From Flavobacterium sp. (GTDB taxonomy: Bacteria; Bacteroidota; Bacteroidia; Flavobacteriales; Flavobacteriaceae): 64,000 nucleotides of DNA. The number at the start of each line of letters is the position of its first letter. The stretch's first letter is position 1. Location of the stretch: assembly GCA_014379405.1 (NCBI GenBank), contig JACMLU010000001.1, forward strand, positions 62,001 through 126,000. The letters run 5' to 3'. The notes under the pieces were generated by a model that was given only the letters and a program-made list of their open reading frames with translations, was not told the DNA's origin and did not search any database. The position numbers were made by a program, and so were the translations under genes. Shown here piece by piece: positions 25,301 through 33,345 of this stretch.

Positions 25301-25631
25301 GTGCGAACAAATCAAAAACTAAATGCTTATCAAATAACTTTCCTTGTATTTTTTCTGGTAAATATCCTTGCTGAACATAAAAAGTTGGGAAGGTTTTTTT
25401 GGAAATGCCCACTTGTTTTTCGTCCAGCTCGATCAGGTATTTCTTGGTCAATAATTTTCTTCTAAAATTACGGTTGTCAATTTCGATTCCCAATATGGAT
25501 TCGTACACGTCTTGCAATTCCTTGACGGTGAATTTATTTGGCAACAACTCAAAAATAATGGGTTCGGACAATGATTTTGCTTTTAAATCGGCATAAGCTT
25601 CGTTGATGATTCTTCTGTGGTCAAATCCCAA
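25290..25631 (-). pseudogene. NrtR-type Nudix regulator remnant: C-terminal winged-helix only
   Basis: The 113-codon frame corresponds to the C-terminal winged-helix domain of Nudix-related transcriptional regulators (NrtR family): FDHRRIINEAYADLK is the linker that follows the Nudix domain, then FTVKELQDVYESILG and NRNFRRKLL, the DNA-binding segment. The whole N-terminal Nudix domain (about 130 residues) is missing. There is no ATG: the frame opens at a TTG, the residue that is normally an internal Leu/Ala before FDHR, and the codon directly before it is a TGA stop. Nothing upstream encodes Nudix motifs. I read this as a 5'-deleted pseudogene. Confidence 0.75.
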
Positions 25632-25675
25632 TCATTTAAGTATGGTTTTTATTTATAACCTTTAAGTTAATTGCA

Positions 25676-25707
<32 letters not shown>

Positions 25708-25777
25708 GTTGTTCAATTAGATATTAATGTGATGCCGATTCTTTTAAAACCTACTCTAACACTCATATCACAAATAA

Positions 25778-25811
25778 AAAAGCATCATCAAGAATTCTTG
25801 ATAATGCTTTT
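25778..25811 (-). terminator. Rho-independent terminator of DUF2911 gene
   Basis: GCATTATCAAG and CTTGATGATGC (minus-strand sense) pair around an AATT centre and are followed by a run of six T. It starts 23 bases after the DUF2911 stop. Confidence 0.75.
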
Positions 25812-25833
25812 CAAATGAATATATATTTTAATT

Positions 25834-26340
25834 TTATTTTACAGAAATCGGAATATTCCATTTTTCCCAACTCAAAACAATTGAATTCTTAGTAATGTTG
25901 TAAACCAAACTTTCGGTACTGGAATCAGCCATCTGTTGTTTTACTGTTACACGCAATTGATCTTCGGCTTCCTTATATTTATAAGCTCCCCATTGTTTGG
26001 CTTCTTTGTTAAAAATAATAACGCTTTCTTTTTCGTTTGGTATTACAAAAAAAGAATATTTTCCTGCAGGCAATTTTTTCCCTTCAATAGTTAGTTCTTT
26101 ATCTGTTTCAAAAGTGGTTGCATCATTGGCACCAGCACGCCAAACTTTGTTAAAAGGGATCAATTCACCCCAAATTGCTCTTCCTTTTACAGAAGGACTA
26201 CTATAATTAATACTAATAGTGGCTCCATTTATTTTACTTGTAGCACTTGCTGCTGGACTTGCCGGTTTATTTTGTGCATTGACGAAAGTTATGGTCAAAA
26301 ATGCCATAAATAATAGATAAATTTTCTTTTGTAATCGCAT
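25834..26340 (-). CDS. DUF2911 domain exported protein
   Basis: A 168-residue secreted protein with signal peptide ending near NAQ (residues 20-22). The body is a DUF2911 domain: SATSKINGATISINYSSPSVKGRAIWGELIPFNKVWRAGANDATTF is the family signature, followed by LPAGKYSFFVIP. DUF2911 proteins are common in Bacteroidota and some carry TPR tails; this one is a single domain. The function is unknown. It is monocistronic with its own terminator. Confidence 0.88.
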   Translation of the reverse strand: MRLQKKIYLLFMAFLTITFVNAQNKPASPAASATSKINGATISINYSSPSVKGRAIWGELIPFNKVWRAGANDATTFETDKELTIEGKKLPAGKYSFFVIPNEKESVIIFNKEAKQWGAYKYKEAEDQLRVTVKQQMADSSTESLVYNITKNSIVLSWEKWNIPISVK

Positions 26341-26518
26341 GATTTGAAATGTTTTAGTTTAAGTTATAAATTTAAAATATCTACTTTAAATTTATCGTAA
26401 TTATTAGTTTTTTTAAGAAAAAATTAAGAAATTTATAAATTAATCGTTTTACTCTATTATTGGCGGTATTATGATTTATTAATTTATTAATTTTACGCTC
26501 GACTATATTAAATCCACT

Positions 26519-28435
26519 ATGAACACAATTGCAGAACACATTGCAGATTTCTTAAAACAATATCCGCCATTTGATAATTTGAATTTCGAAGAATTGTCCG
26601 AAATTGCTACAAGTATTCGAGTAATTAATTTAGAAAAATATAAAACATTGTTCCAAATAAACGATGTTTTACACGATTCTTTTTACGTTGTCGCTTCTGG
26701 AGTTGTTAATTTATCGGTTATTGCCGATGCTGAAGAAACATTGTTGAACAAATGTGTTGAAGGAGATATTTTTGGCTTGCGTCCGTTTTTTGCCAAAAAC
26801 AACTATATGATGACGGCAAAAGCTCGTGAAGAAAGTATTATTTACGCCATTCCTATTGCTGTTTTTCGTCCTTTTGTAGCCAATAATTCAGAAGTATTGG
26901 ACTTTCTTTTGCAAAGTTTCGCTACCAATACTAGCAATCCAAGTGATAAAGAAAATTTAAGTGGCAAACTAATTTCTGATAATGTTTACTTTTCCAATCA
27001 ACAATCGGAAATGCAATATTTCCAATTGTTAAACTATAATAATACGCCTCTTAAAGTCGCGACATCAACTCTTATTCAAGAAGTTGCCAAACAAATGACG
27101 GATAGCTTGACCACAGGCGCCATTATTGCGGATAACAATGTACCAATTGGAATCGTTACCAATACAGATATGTGTTCTAAAATTGCAACTGGTAGATATC
27201 CCATCACAACTACAATTGATAAAATTATGTCATCGCCCGTGGTAACGGTAGTTGAAAATATTTCTTTGGCCGAAGCCCAATTGATAATGTTGCGAAATAA
27301 TGTGACTCACTTGTGCGTGACCAGAGATGGTTCTGATAAATCAGACATCAAAGGAATTATTTCAGAACACGATTTAATTGTTGCCCAAGCCAATAATCCT
27401 GGGGTGTTGATAAAGGAAATTAAACGTTCCCAGTCGCCTAAAGATTTAAAATTAATTCGAGATCGATTAACCGCGCTTGTTCAAAAATCAATACAAAAAA
27501 ACATCTCCCTTTCTAATATCAACAATATCGCTAGCGAAATTAATTCGGCTATCATCAAGCGTTCTGTAGAATTGTCGATTTTAGATTTGGGCTCTCCTCC
27601 TGTTCGATTTGCATGGTTAAGCATTGGTAGCCAGGGCAGAAAAGAGCAATTGTTGTCTACAGATCAGGATAGTATCTTGATTTTTGAAGATGTGACTGCC
27701 GATAAATATCGAGACGTTAAAGATTACTTTTTGAAATTAGGAAAAAGAACAACTTCCAATCTGGAAAAAGCGGGCTTTCCTTTATGTCCAAATGGGCATA
27801 TGGGCAGTAATATGCTTTGGTGTAAATCGCTGACTGACTGGACAAAACAATACAACAACTGGATGAATACTCCAGGAGAAAATAGTAATGAAATTAGTAG
27901 TATATTCTTTGATTTCGAAATTGCTTTCGGTGAGCAAAAAATTGAAGAAGCTATTGAAAACGTTATTTTCAACAATGTAAAAAACAATTCTTTATTTTTT
28001 GATTTTCTTGGAAATGATGCCTTGAGAAAAAATTCTCCTCTAACTTTTTTCAAGAAATTTAATATTGAAGAGGAAGGCGAAAACAAAAATAAGTTTGATA
28101 TTAAAACACGAGCTTTAATGCCGCTGATTGACGGTGCTCGTCTTTTTGCTCTAAGCCATAATATTCGAGGCGTAAATAATACGTATTTAAGATTCAAACA
28201 ATTGTCTATTGTGGATCCAAAAAATGCCGAAATTTATCTAAATTGCGCCGAAGCCTTCTTGATTTTATCAAAATTTAGAACTTTGGAAGGTTTAAAAAAT
28301 GATAGCTCAGGACAATTTATTAATTTGCAAGAATTGACAAAAGTGGACAAGGAAAATTTAAAAAATGCGTTCGCTCCAATGAGAGAATTAGAAGAATTAA
28401 TAAAAACAAAGTTTAAACTGACCCAATTTTCATAA
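26519..28435 (+). CDS. cNMP-binding / CBS pair / DUF294 nucleotidyltransferase protein
   Basis: A 638-residue cytosolic protein. Residues about 10-135 form a cyclic-nucleotide-binding-like jelly roll; about 170-300 a CBS domain pair (with GIISEHDLI closing the second CBS); about 330-470 a DUF294 nucleotidyltransferase domain with SIGSQGRKEQLLSTDQDSIL, matching the GS-x-GR...D-x-D core of GlnD-like enzymes; and 480-638 the DUF294 C-terminal helical domain. Proteins of this design are often encoded with a DnaQ-like exonuclease, as here (3 bases between genes). It may be a nucleotide-responsive protein modifier; target unknown. The conserved nucleotidyltransferase residues appear intact. Confidence 0.85.
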   Translation: MNTIAEHIADFLKQYPPFDNLNFEELSEIATSIRVINLEKYKTLFQINDVLHDSFYVVASGVVNLSVIADAEETLLNKCVEGDIFGLRPFFAKNNYMMTAKAREESIIYAIPIAVFRPFVANNSEVLDFLLQSFATNTSNPSDKENLSGKLISDNVYFSNQQSEMQYFQLLNYNNTPLKVATSTLIQEVAKQMTDSLTTGAIIADNNVPIGIVTNTDMCSKIATGRYPITTTIDKIMSSPVVTVVENISLAEAQLIMLRNNVTHLCVTRDGSDKSDIKGIISEHDLIVAQANNPGVLIKEIKRSQSPKDLKLIRDRLTALVQKSIQKNISLSNINNIASEINSAIIKRSVELSILDLGSPPVRFAWLSIGSQGRKEQLLSTDQDSILIFEDVTADKYRDVKDYFLKLGKRTTSNLEKAGFPLCPNGHMGSNMLWCKSLTDWTKQYNNWMNTPGENSNEISSIFFDFEIAFGEQKIEEAIENVIFNNVKNNSLFFDFLGNDALRKNSPLTFFKKFNIEEEGENKNKFDIKTRALMPLIDGARLFALSHNIRGVNNTYLRFKQLSIVDPKNAEIYLNCAEAFLILSKFRTLEGLKNDSSGQFINLQELTKVDKENLKNAFAPMRELEELIKTKFKLTQFS

Positions 28436-28438
28436 AAT

Positions 28439-29035
28439 ATGATCGACTGGTTAAAAAATATCAACAAGGAATATCCTGAATTTTGGAAAACATATCTTTC
28501 TAAATTTGAGACTAAATCAAAGCGTTTCGTTGTTTTATCAACTGAAACTACAGGTTTAAGTCTTCATAAAGATGTTATTTTGTCGATTGGCTCTTTCTCC
28601 GTAATCAACAACAGCATTCATATTTCAGATAGTTTTGAAACTATTTTGGCTCAATATAAATTTTTTCACGACAACGGAATTTCCAATGAATTTACGGTTG
28701 AAACCAAAATGAAAAAATTAGGTGAAGCCGATGCTATTCAGGCTTTTGTGGAGTTTATCGGCAATGCAGTATTGGTTGGACACCACATTGATTTTGATGT
28801 GGAAATGATCAATGTCGCATTGGAAAGATTGGGTTGTGGAAGACTTCGAAATGAAGCTTTGGATATTGACGTGATGTATCGAAAATTGACTGATATCAAC
28901 AACAAGCAATTTTCGCTTGAAGAATTATGCAGTATTTATAAAATCCCAAAAAGTGACCGAAATTCTTCTTCTGAAGATGCTTATAAAATCGCCTTGCTTT
29001 TTCTAAAATTAAAATCAAGACTCGGATTGGATTAA
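28439..29035 (+). CDS. DnaQ-like 3'-5' exonuclease domain protein with altered catalytic residues
   Basis: A 198-residue protein of the DEDDh exonuclease fold (PolC/epsilon type). The first motif reads VVLSTETTGL: the metal-binding Asp of DTETTGL is Ser34, while Glu36 is kept. The second motif VGHHIDFDVEMIN is intact. In the third motif the catalytic His, five residues before the final Asp180, is Asn175. Two of the five DEDDh residues are therefore changed, so it may be a nucleic acid- or nucleotide-binding pseudoenzyme. It follows the CBS/DUF294 gene by 3 bases, the usual pairing, and converges on the phosphopantetheinyl transferase gene with a 4-base overlap. Confidence 0.75.
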   Translation: MIDWLKNINKEYPEFWKTYLSKFETKSKRFVVLSTETTGLSLHKDVILSIGSFSVINNSIHISDSFETILAQYKFFHDNGISNEFTVETKMKKLGEADAIQAFVEFIGNAVLVGHHIDFDVEMINVALERLGCGRLRNEALDIDVMYRKLTDINNKQFSLEELCSIYKIPKSDRNSSSEDAYKIALLFLKLKSRLGLD

Positions 29036-29529
29036 ATCGCTAAAATTTGTTCAAATCTGCCGTGATGGCTTATTGATACAGGTCTTGGGACACAATTTAC
29101 TTGTTCGTAAAAATACGGGATTCCGTTGTTTTTTTGAATGTTTTTTCGGTTTTCCAATGTTATAATCTTGTCAAAATCTTGAACATTTTCAACCGCTATT
29201 GTGTTTGTAAATTGGGATGTATGTATTGTTTTCGTAAAATATACGAAATCTTTCATCACTACTGTTCCAAAAATGATTCCTTTACTAATATCCAAATCAT
29301 TACATTCCAATTGTAAAGGAAAATAGCCTCGAATTTTGGTTTTTCGATTATGAATTTTATAAGCCGCTTCCTTCCTGCTCCATAAATTCCAGACCATAAT
29401 TGCTGGATTTTCTGAATTCAAAATCAGAAATTGTTCATTTTGTGTAAAGATTTTATCTAAATATCCTTTCCGCTGCCAATTGCTTTCTTTTTTGGCTAAA
29501 GCCAAATCCACAATGTCGTTTCCAATCAT
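29032..29529 (-). CDS. 4'-phosphopantetheinyl transferase superfamily protein (AcpS-like)
   Basis: A 165-residue protein whose N-terminus GNDIVDLALAKKES is the AcpS/Sfp metal-binding Asp motif; WNLWSRKEAAYKI is the second signature (W-x-x-KEA-x-K), and the C-terminal PVSISHHGRF corresponds to the VSISHT strand of AcpS. It transfers phosphopantetheine from CoA to carrier proteins. It is the last gene of the minus-strand type III PKS cluster and overlaps the ACP gene by 4 bases, so a dedicated role in activating that ACP is likely. Confidence 0.82.
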   Translation of the reverse strand: MIGNDIVDLALAKKESNWQRKGYLDKIFTQNEQFLILNSENPAIMVWNLWSRKEAAYKIHNRKTKIRGYFPLQLECNDLDISKGIIFGTVVMKDFVYFTKTIHTSQFTNTIAVENVQDFDKIITLENRKNIQKNNGIPYFYEQVNCVPRPVSISHHGRFEQILAI

Positions 29530-29780
29530 TTTTCGGATAATTTGGTTTCAATAATTTCCAATGCCGAGTTTACATCGAGCATTCGTTCCATCGATTGATT
29601 ATCGATATTTATCTTGTATTCTTCTTCAATATCTAAAATCACGTCAACCAAATTGGCAGAGTTGATTTTTAAATCATTAATAAAATCAGTACTTTCCGTA
29701 AGATTATCAAATGCTTCTTGATTCTGGATGTAGGGCTTTATGATGGTCTTTAATTTTTCGATTGTTGTTTCTCTGTTCAT
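29526..29780 (-). CDS. Acyl carrier protein
   Basis: An 84-residue acidic helical protein. The prosthetic-group site reads KINSANLVDVILDIEEEYKI, where the Ser replaces the familiar D-S-L context with N-S-A but keeps the following hydrophobic/acidic helix II. It is encoded between the ketosynthase (6 bases upstream) and its probable activating transferase, so it should carry the chain elongated by this cluster rather than serve primary fatty acid synthesis. Confidence 0.85.
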   Translation of the reverse strand: MNRETTIEKLKTIIKPYIQNQEAFDNLTESTDFINDLKINSANLVDVILDIEEEYKINIDNQSMERMLDVNSALEIIETKLSEK

Positions 29781-29786
29781 AAGTTT

Positions 29787-31055
29787 TTATATTTTTTTAA
29801 AAATTACACATCCATTTACGTCACCAAAACCAAAACTGGCTTTGGCAATAATAGTCAATTCTTTTTCAATTAATTTATTTGGAATTCGAGACGAATCTAC
29901 TATGGCAGTTATTTCGGGATGTAAATCTTCACAATTGATGTTCGGGAATATAAATCCGTGATGCAATTGCAAAACCGAAGCCACACTTTCTACACTACCC
30001 GCTCCTGACAAGCAATGCCCAACCATCGATTTCAAGGAATTGATGTATGGAAAATCTTTTCCTCTCCTATTCAAAGCTTCGCTCCAATTTTGGATTTCCA
30101 AACTATCTTTTGATGTGGCGGTCAAATGCCCGTTGACGGCATCAATTTCATTGGGACGGATTCCAGCATTTTTCAAAGCCTCTTTAATACATTTTTGCAC
30201 GGCAACGGGGTTTGGAGCTGTCATAGTTCCTAGACCACGTTGTCCACCAGAATTGAGGTTTCCGCCAAGAACTTCCGCATAAATAGTTGCACCACGAGCT
30301 AATGCTGTTTCTAAATCTTCCAATACTAAAGCTCCTGCTCCACTTGCTGGAACAAAACCTGAAGCGCTTGCAGACATTGGTCTTGAACCTTGTTCTGGCG
30401 TTTCGTTGTGTTTGAAAGTACAAACTTTCATTGCATCAAAACCACCCCAAATATAAGGTCCGGAATCGCTCGTGCTTCCTGCCAAAATACGTTTTGCCTG
30501 TCCTGATTTGATGCGCTCAAAAGCCATCAATATACTTTCCGTTCCCGTTGTGCATGCGGATGAATTGGTAGTCACTTGATTTCCCAATCCTAATTTTCCG
30601 CCCAAATAAGCGCTTATTCCACTGTTCATAGTTTGTGCTACGGCCGTGCTTCCGAGTCTTCGGGTTTGGAAATCGTCAATTTTATAGATACTTTCCCTAA
30701 ACTTGTCTATTCCCGAAGTTCCTGTTCCAAAAATGGTTCCGCTATCCCAATCAGGCTCGTCGTTTATTTCCATTGGGAGTCCAGCATCTTTCCAGGCATC
30801 AATTCCTGCGATCACGCCATACAATATTCCCGATGAGTTGAAATTTCGTAATTCTAATTCAGAAAAATACTTTAATGATAATTCGGTAGAAACTTCTGGT
30901 TTTCCCGCAATTTGGCAGGAGAATTGCAAGCGTTCCAATTCAGCATCGTGCTTTATCCCCGATATTCCTTTTTTTATGGCATTGGTAAACACATCAAGTC
31001 CTACTCCATTTGGAGCAACAATACCAAGACCGGTAATTACGACACGTTTATTCAT
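29787..31055 (-). CDS. Beta-ketoacyl-ACP synthase (FabF/KAS II-like)
   Basis: The frame is open to 31142, but MNKRVVITGLGIVAPNG at 31055 is the standard KAS start; the product is 422 residues. SSACTTGTES carries the nucleophile Cys (about 168), VNGHLTATS the first active-site His (normally in a HGTxT/HATAT context) and SMVGHCLSGAGSVE the second His, so the Cys-His-His triad is complete and decarboxylative condensation is expected. Overlaps and short gaps bind it to the ACP (downstream) and dehydratase (14 bases upstream). It probably builds the acyl starter of the type III PKS. Confidence 0.88.
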   Translation of the reverse strand: MNKRVVITGLGIVAPNGVGLDVFTNAIKKGISGIKHDAELERLQFSCQIAGKPEVSTELSLKYFSELELRNFNSSGILYGVIAGIDAWKDAGLPMEINDEPDWDSGTIFGTGTSGIDKFRESIYKIDDFQTRRLGSTAVAQTMNSGISAYLGGKLGLGNQVTTNSSACTTGTESILMAFERIKSGQAKRILAGSTSDSGPYIWGGFDAMKVCTFKHNETPEQGSRPMSASASGFVPASGAGALVLEDLETALARGATIYAEVLGGNLNSGGQRGLGTMTAPNPVAVQKCIKEALKNAGIRPNEIDAVNGHLTATSKDSLEIQNWSEALNRRGKDFPYINSLKSMVGHCLSGAGSVESVASVLQLHHGFIFPNINCEDLHPEITAIVDSSRIPNKLIEKELTIIAKASFGFGDVNGCVIFKKI

Positions 31056-31069
31056 ATCAATCAAAATTA

Positions 31070-31498
31070 TTAAACAATCATTCCAGAAATCATTCCAGAG
31101 CAAACCACTTCTCCCTTTTCGTTTTTCATCGCAACCTTGCATTTTAATTTACCAAATCTAAAATACATTTTTTCTGAAATAACAACTACTTTTTCATTCG
31201 GAAATACAGGCTTCAAAAAATCAATTTCAGTTGATGTTAAAGCTATTGAAGTCTTTTTATTAAATGTATCATTCAATAAAAAAATTCCCAAGCAAACCAA
31301 TCCTATTTGTGCCATAACTTCGGTCAAAATTACTCCTGGCGTAACAGGATTATCCTTGAAATGCCCTTTGTAAAAATCAAGATTTTCATCAAAGGTATAT
31401 GTTCCTTCCACTCCATTCTCATCTATATGCAACAATTCATCCACAAACAAAAAGGGTTTGGAATAGGGTAATTTTGCTATGATTTCTTGTTTATTCAT
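31070..31498 (-). CDS. FabZ/FabA-like hotdog dehydratase
   Basis: A 142-residue hotdog protein. LPYSKPFLFVDELL is the N-terminal FabZ pattern (LPHRxPFLLVD with the first His replaced by Tyr), and YKGHFKDNPVTPGVIL is the active-site segment with the catalytic His. The acidic partner falls in EVMAQIG. It is the first of the four fatty-acid-type genes in this cluster and is separated from the type III PKS by 83 bases holding a repeat hairpin. The reaction is probably dehydration of a 3-hydroxyacyl-ACP. Confidence 0.8.
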   Translation of the reverse strand: MNKQEIIAKLPYSKPFLFVDELLHIDENGVEGTYTFDENLDFYKGHFKDNPVTPGVILTEVMAQIGLVCLGIFLLNDTFNKKTSIALTSTEIDFLKPVFPNEKVVVISEKMYFRFGKLKCKVAMKNEKGEVVCSGMISGMIV

Positions 31499-31506
31499 AC
31501 TTTTTA

Positions 31507-31572
31507 CCGCAAATTCGCAGATTTTTTTTTAAATAATTCATCAAAAACAATTTTAAATCTGCGAATCTGCGG
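31507..31572. repeat. CCGCAAATTCGC hairpin inside PKS cluster (repeat family copy 2)
   Basis: The left arm begins CCGCAAATTCGCAGATTT near 31507 and pairs, with a single mismatch, with AAATCTGCGAATCTGCGG ending at 31572. The loop is about 29 bases and AT-rich. It sits between the type III PKS stop and the dehydratase start, where it could attenuate or process the transcript. Confidence 0.6.
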
Positions 31573-31581
31573 CTGATTATT

Positions 31582-32634
31582 TTAAAACTGCAATAAAACT
31601 TTTTGTGCCGAAAATCCTGGGCCAAAACTTAACATCAATCCTTTTTCTCCTTTATTCGGCTTGGCATCCATAATGCGTTCCAGAACATACAAAACGGTGG
31701 CACTTGACATATTTCCGTATAATCGCAACACTTCTTTAGTGTTGTCTATATTTTTTCCCAAATCAGAAAACAAACTTTCCACGGTTTGCACAATCTTTTT
31801 CCCTCCCGGATGAAAAATCAAATGATCCAAATCTTCCATTTTTAAATTATTTTTTTCCAAAAAAGGATTGATGATATTGGGAAAATGGGAAGAAATAGTT
31901 TCAGGAACTTCTATATCCAAAATCATTTGCAAACCTGAATTCGTGAGCTTAAACCCCATCAGATGCTCCGCATCGTAAAAATGATACATTTCTTCGTCCA
32001 GAATTTCCGGACCTTCATCATCGATATGGGAAGAAAGTAGCGCGCAAGCAGCTCCATCTCCAAAAATGGCGGCACTAACAATGTTGACCATTGAAAAATC
32101 ATCCAATTGAAAAGTCGCCGTAGGACTTTCGACAGCAATAACAGCAGCACGTTTTCCGGGATTGGCTTTCAAGAAGTTTTTGGCATAAATAATTCCAGAA
32201 ATTCCAGCTGCACAACCCATTTCAGTTACGGGAAGCCGAACGATATCTTGGCGTAATTGTAACTTATTAATCAAGTAAGCATCCAATGAAGGTATCATAA
32301 TTCCGGTGCAACTCACGGTAATAATATAATCCAGATCTTCGGGTTTCCAATTGGCTTTTTGCAAGGCTTTTTCCAATACTTGCTCTCCTAATTCGATTAC
32401 TTCACGTACGTAAATATCATTTCTTTCCTCGAAAGAAGTATTTGTAAAAACTTCAATCGGATCCATAATTGAATATCGCTTGTCGACAGCAGCTCCTTCG
32501 AAAATTTTCTTCACTTTTTTGATAAATCGATCATCTTGCCCAACGAGCCAAGCATCCAAAAACGGAATGATTTCCTCGGTGGCTCGGAAATATTTAGGCA
32601 ATTGCTTGGAAACACATTTAATTTTTACACTCAT
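31582..32634 (-). CDS. Type III polyketide synthase (chalcone/alkylresorcinol synthase family)
   Basis: The start at 32634 (MSVKIKCV) overlaps the methyltransferase stop as ATGA and is preferred over the in-frame 32676; this gives 350 residues. VTEMGCAAGISG holds the catalytic Cys141, HLIFHPGGKK His275 and YGNMSSATVLYV Asn308; the Cys-His-Asn spacing is close to that of plant chalcone synthase. GPGFSAQKVLL is the C-terminal cyclisation-loop signature. Bacterial homologues extend fatty acyl starters with malonyl-CoA to alkylresorcinols or alkylpyrones. The gene order flavoprotein-methyltransferase-PKS and the adjoining ACP module point to a phenolic lipid product. Confidence 0.9.
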   Translation of the reverse strand: MSVKIKCVSKQLPKYFRATEEIIPFLDAWLVGQDDRFIKKVKKIFEGAAVDKRYSIMDPIEVFTNTSFEERNDIYVREVIELGEQVLEKALQKANWKPEDLDYIITVSCTGIMIPSLDAYLINKLQLRQDIVRLPVTEMGCAAGISGIIYAKNFLKANPGKRAAVIAVESPTATFQLDDFSMVNIVSAAIFGDGAACALLSSHIDDEGPEILDEEMYHFYDAEHLMGFKLTNSGLQMILDIEVPETISSHFPNIINPFLEKNNLKMEDLDHLIFHPGGKKIVQTVESLFSDLGKNIDNTKEVLRLYGNMSSATVLYVLERIMDAKPNKGEKGLMLSFGPGFSAQKVLLQF

Positions 32635-33344
32635 ATTTTTGAAATTATCCATTGGTAACGGAAAGCCCATTTCCATTGAATTTTATGGTTGGCTAACTTT
32701 ATTTTTTTTGAAAAACTGACTAATTCCTTTTTTTTGAACCCTCTTAATATGGAGACTAATCCATCTTCTCGCGACATAGGATTCAAGCGAAAAACAAAAC
32801 ACAAGACTTGAAACAAACGATACGAAACGGCACTTCTGTGTAAATCATTGATTACGATTCCAATCCTTGAATTGGCATTAAAAACCGTCATTAATTGAAC
32901 AATTTCATCATCCTTGAAATGATGCAAGGTCAATGTACAAATAATAATATCGCATTTTAATTTGGCAAAAACTTTACTAAAAACATCTTCACATTGAAAG
33001 CTTATATTTGAATAATCTTTTGATAATTCTTGAGCATAATTGATGGTGAAATTATTGGCGTCAATTCCAATTAATTTAAAATTGAAATAATTTTTATTAC
33101 CGTAATTTGCCAAGATTCGTAACATATCTCCATTCCCGCAACCCACGTCGACAATCGTGATTTCGGTTGTTTTGGGAATCTTAGCAATTAATTCCTGAAC
33201 TCCCTTTAAAGTTAGCTGGTTTCCGCCCAAGAGTTGATTTATCTTGGCTATTTTATCTAATGCATCCCTCAAGACTTCGCCTTCCATCGCAAAATCATCC
33301 ATAATTTCTGGCTCGTCAGATCTGTGTTTAGTGTTTACGAACAT
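32631..33344 (-). CDS. SAM-dependent methyltransferase of type III PKS cluster
   Basis: A 237-residue class I methyltransferase with motif I IVDVGCGNGDMLRIL (about 66-80), acidic residue after strand 2 (IGIDANNF) and a CTLTLHHF motif IV, as in UbiE-like and small-molecule methyltransferases. It is joined to the PKS gene by an ATGA overlap and follows the flavoprotein gene by one base. In the Streptomyces srs operon the corresponding enzyme O-methylates the alkylresorcinol; the same role is a reasonable inference here. Confidence 0.82.
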   Translation of the reverse strand: MFVNTKHRSDEPEIMDDFAMEGEVLRDALDKIAKINQLLGGNQLTLKGVQELIAKIPKTTEITIVDVGCGNGDMLRILANYGNKNYFNFKLIGIDANNFTINYAQELSKDYSNISFQCEDVFSKVFAKLKCDIIICTLTLHHFKDDEIVQLMTVFNANSRIGIVINDLHRSAVSYRLFQVLCFVFRLNPMSREDGLVSILRGFKKKELVSFSKKIKLANHKIQWKWAFRYQWIISKI

Positions 33345-33345
33345 T

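Noticed and set aside
31056..31142. N-terminal extension of the beta-ketoacyl synthase frame
   Set aside because: The extension overlaps the dehydratase gene and lacks family similarity; MNKRVVITGLG is the conventional start.
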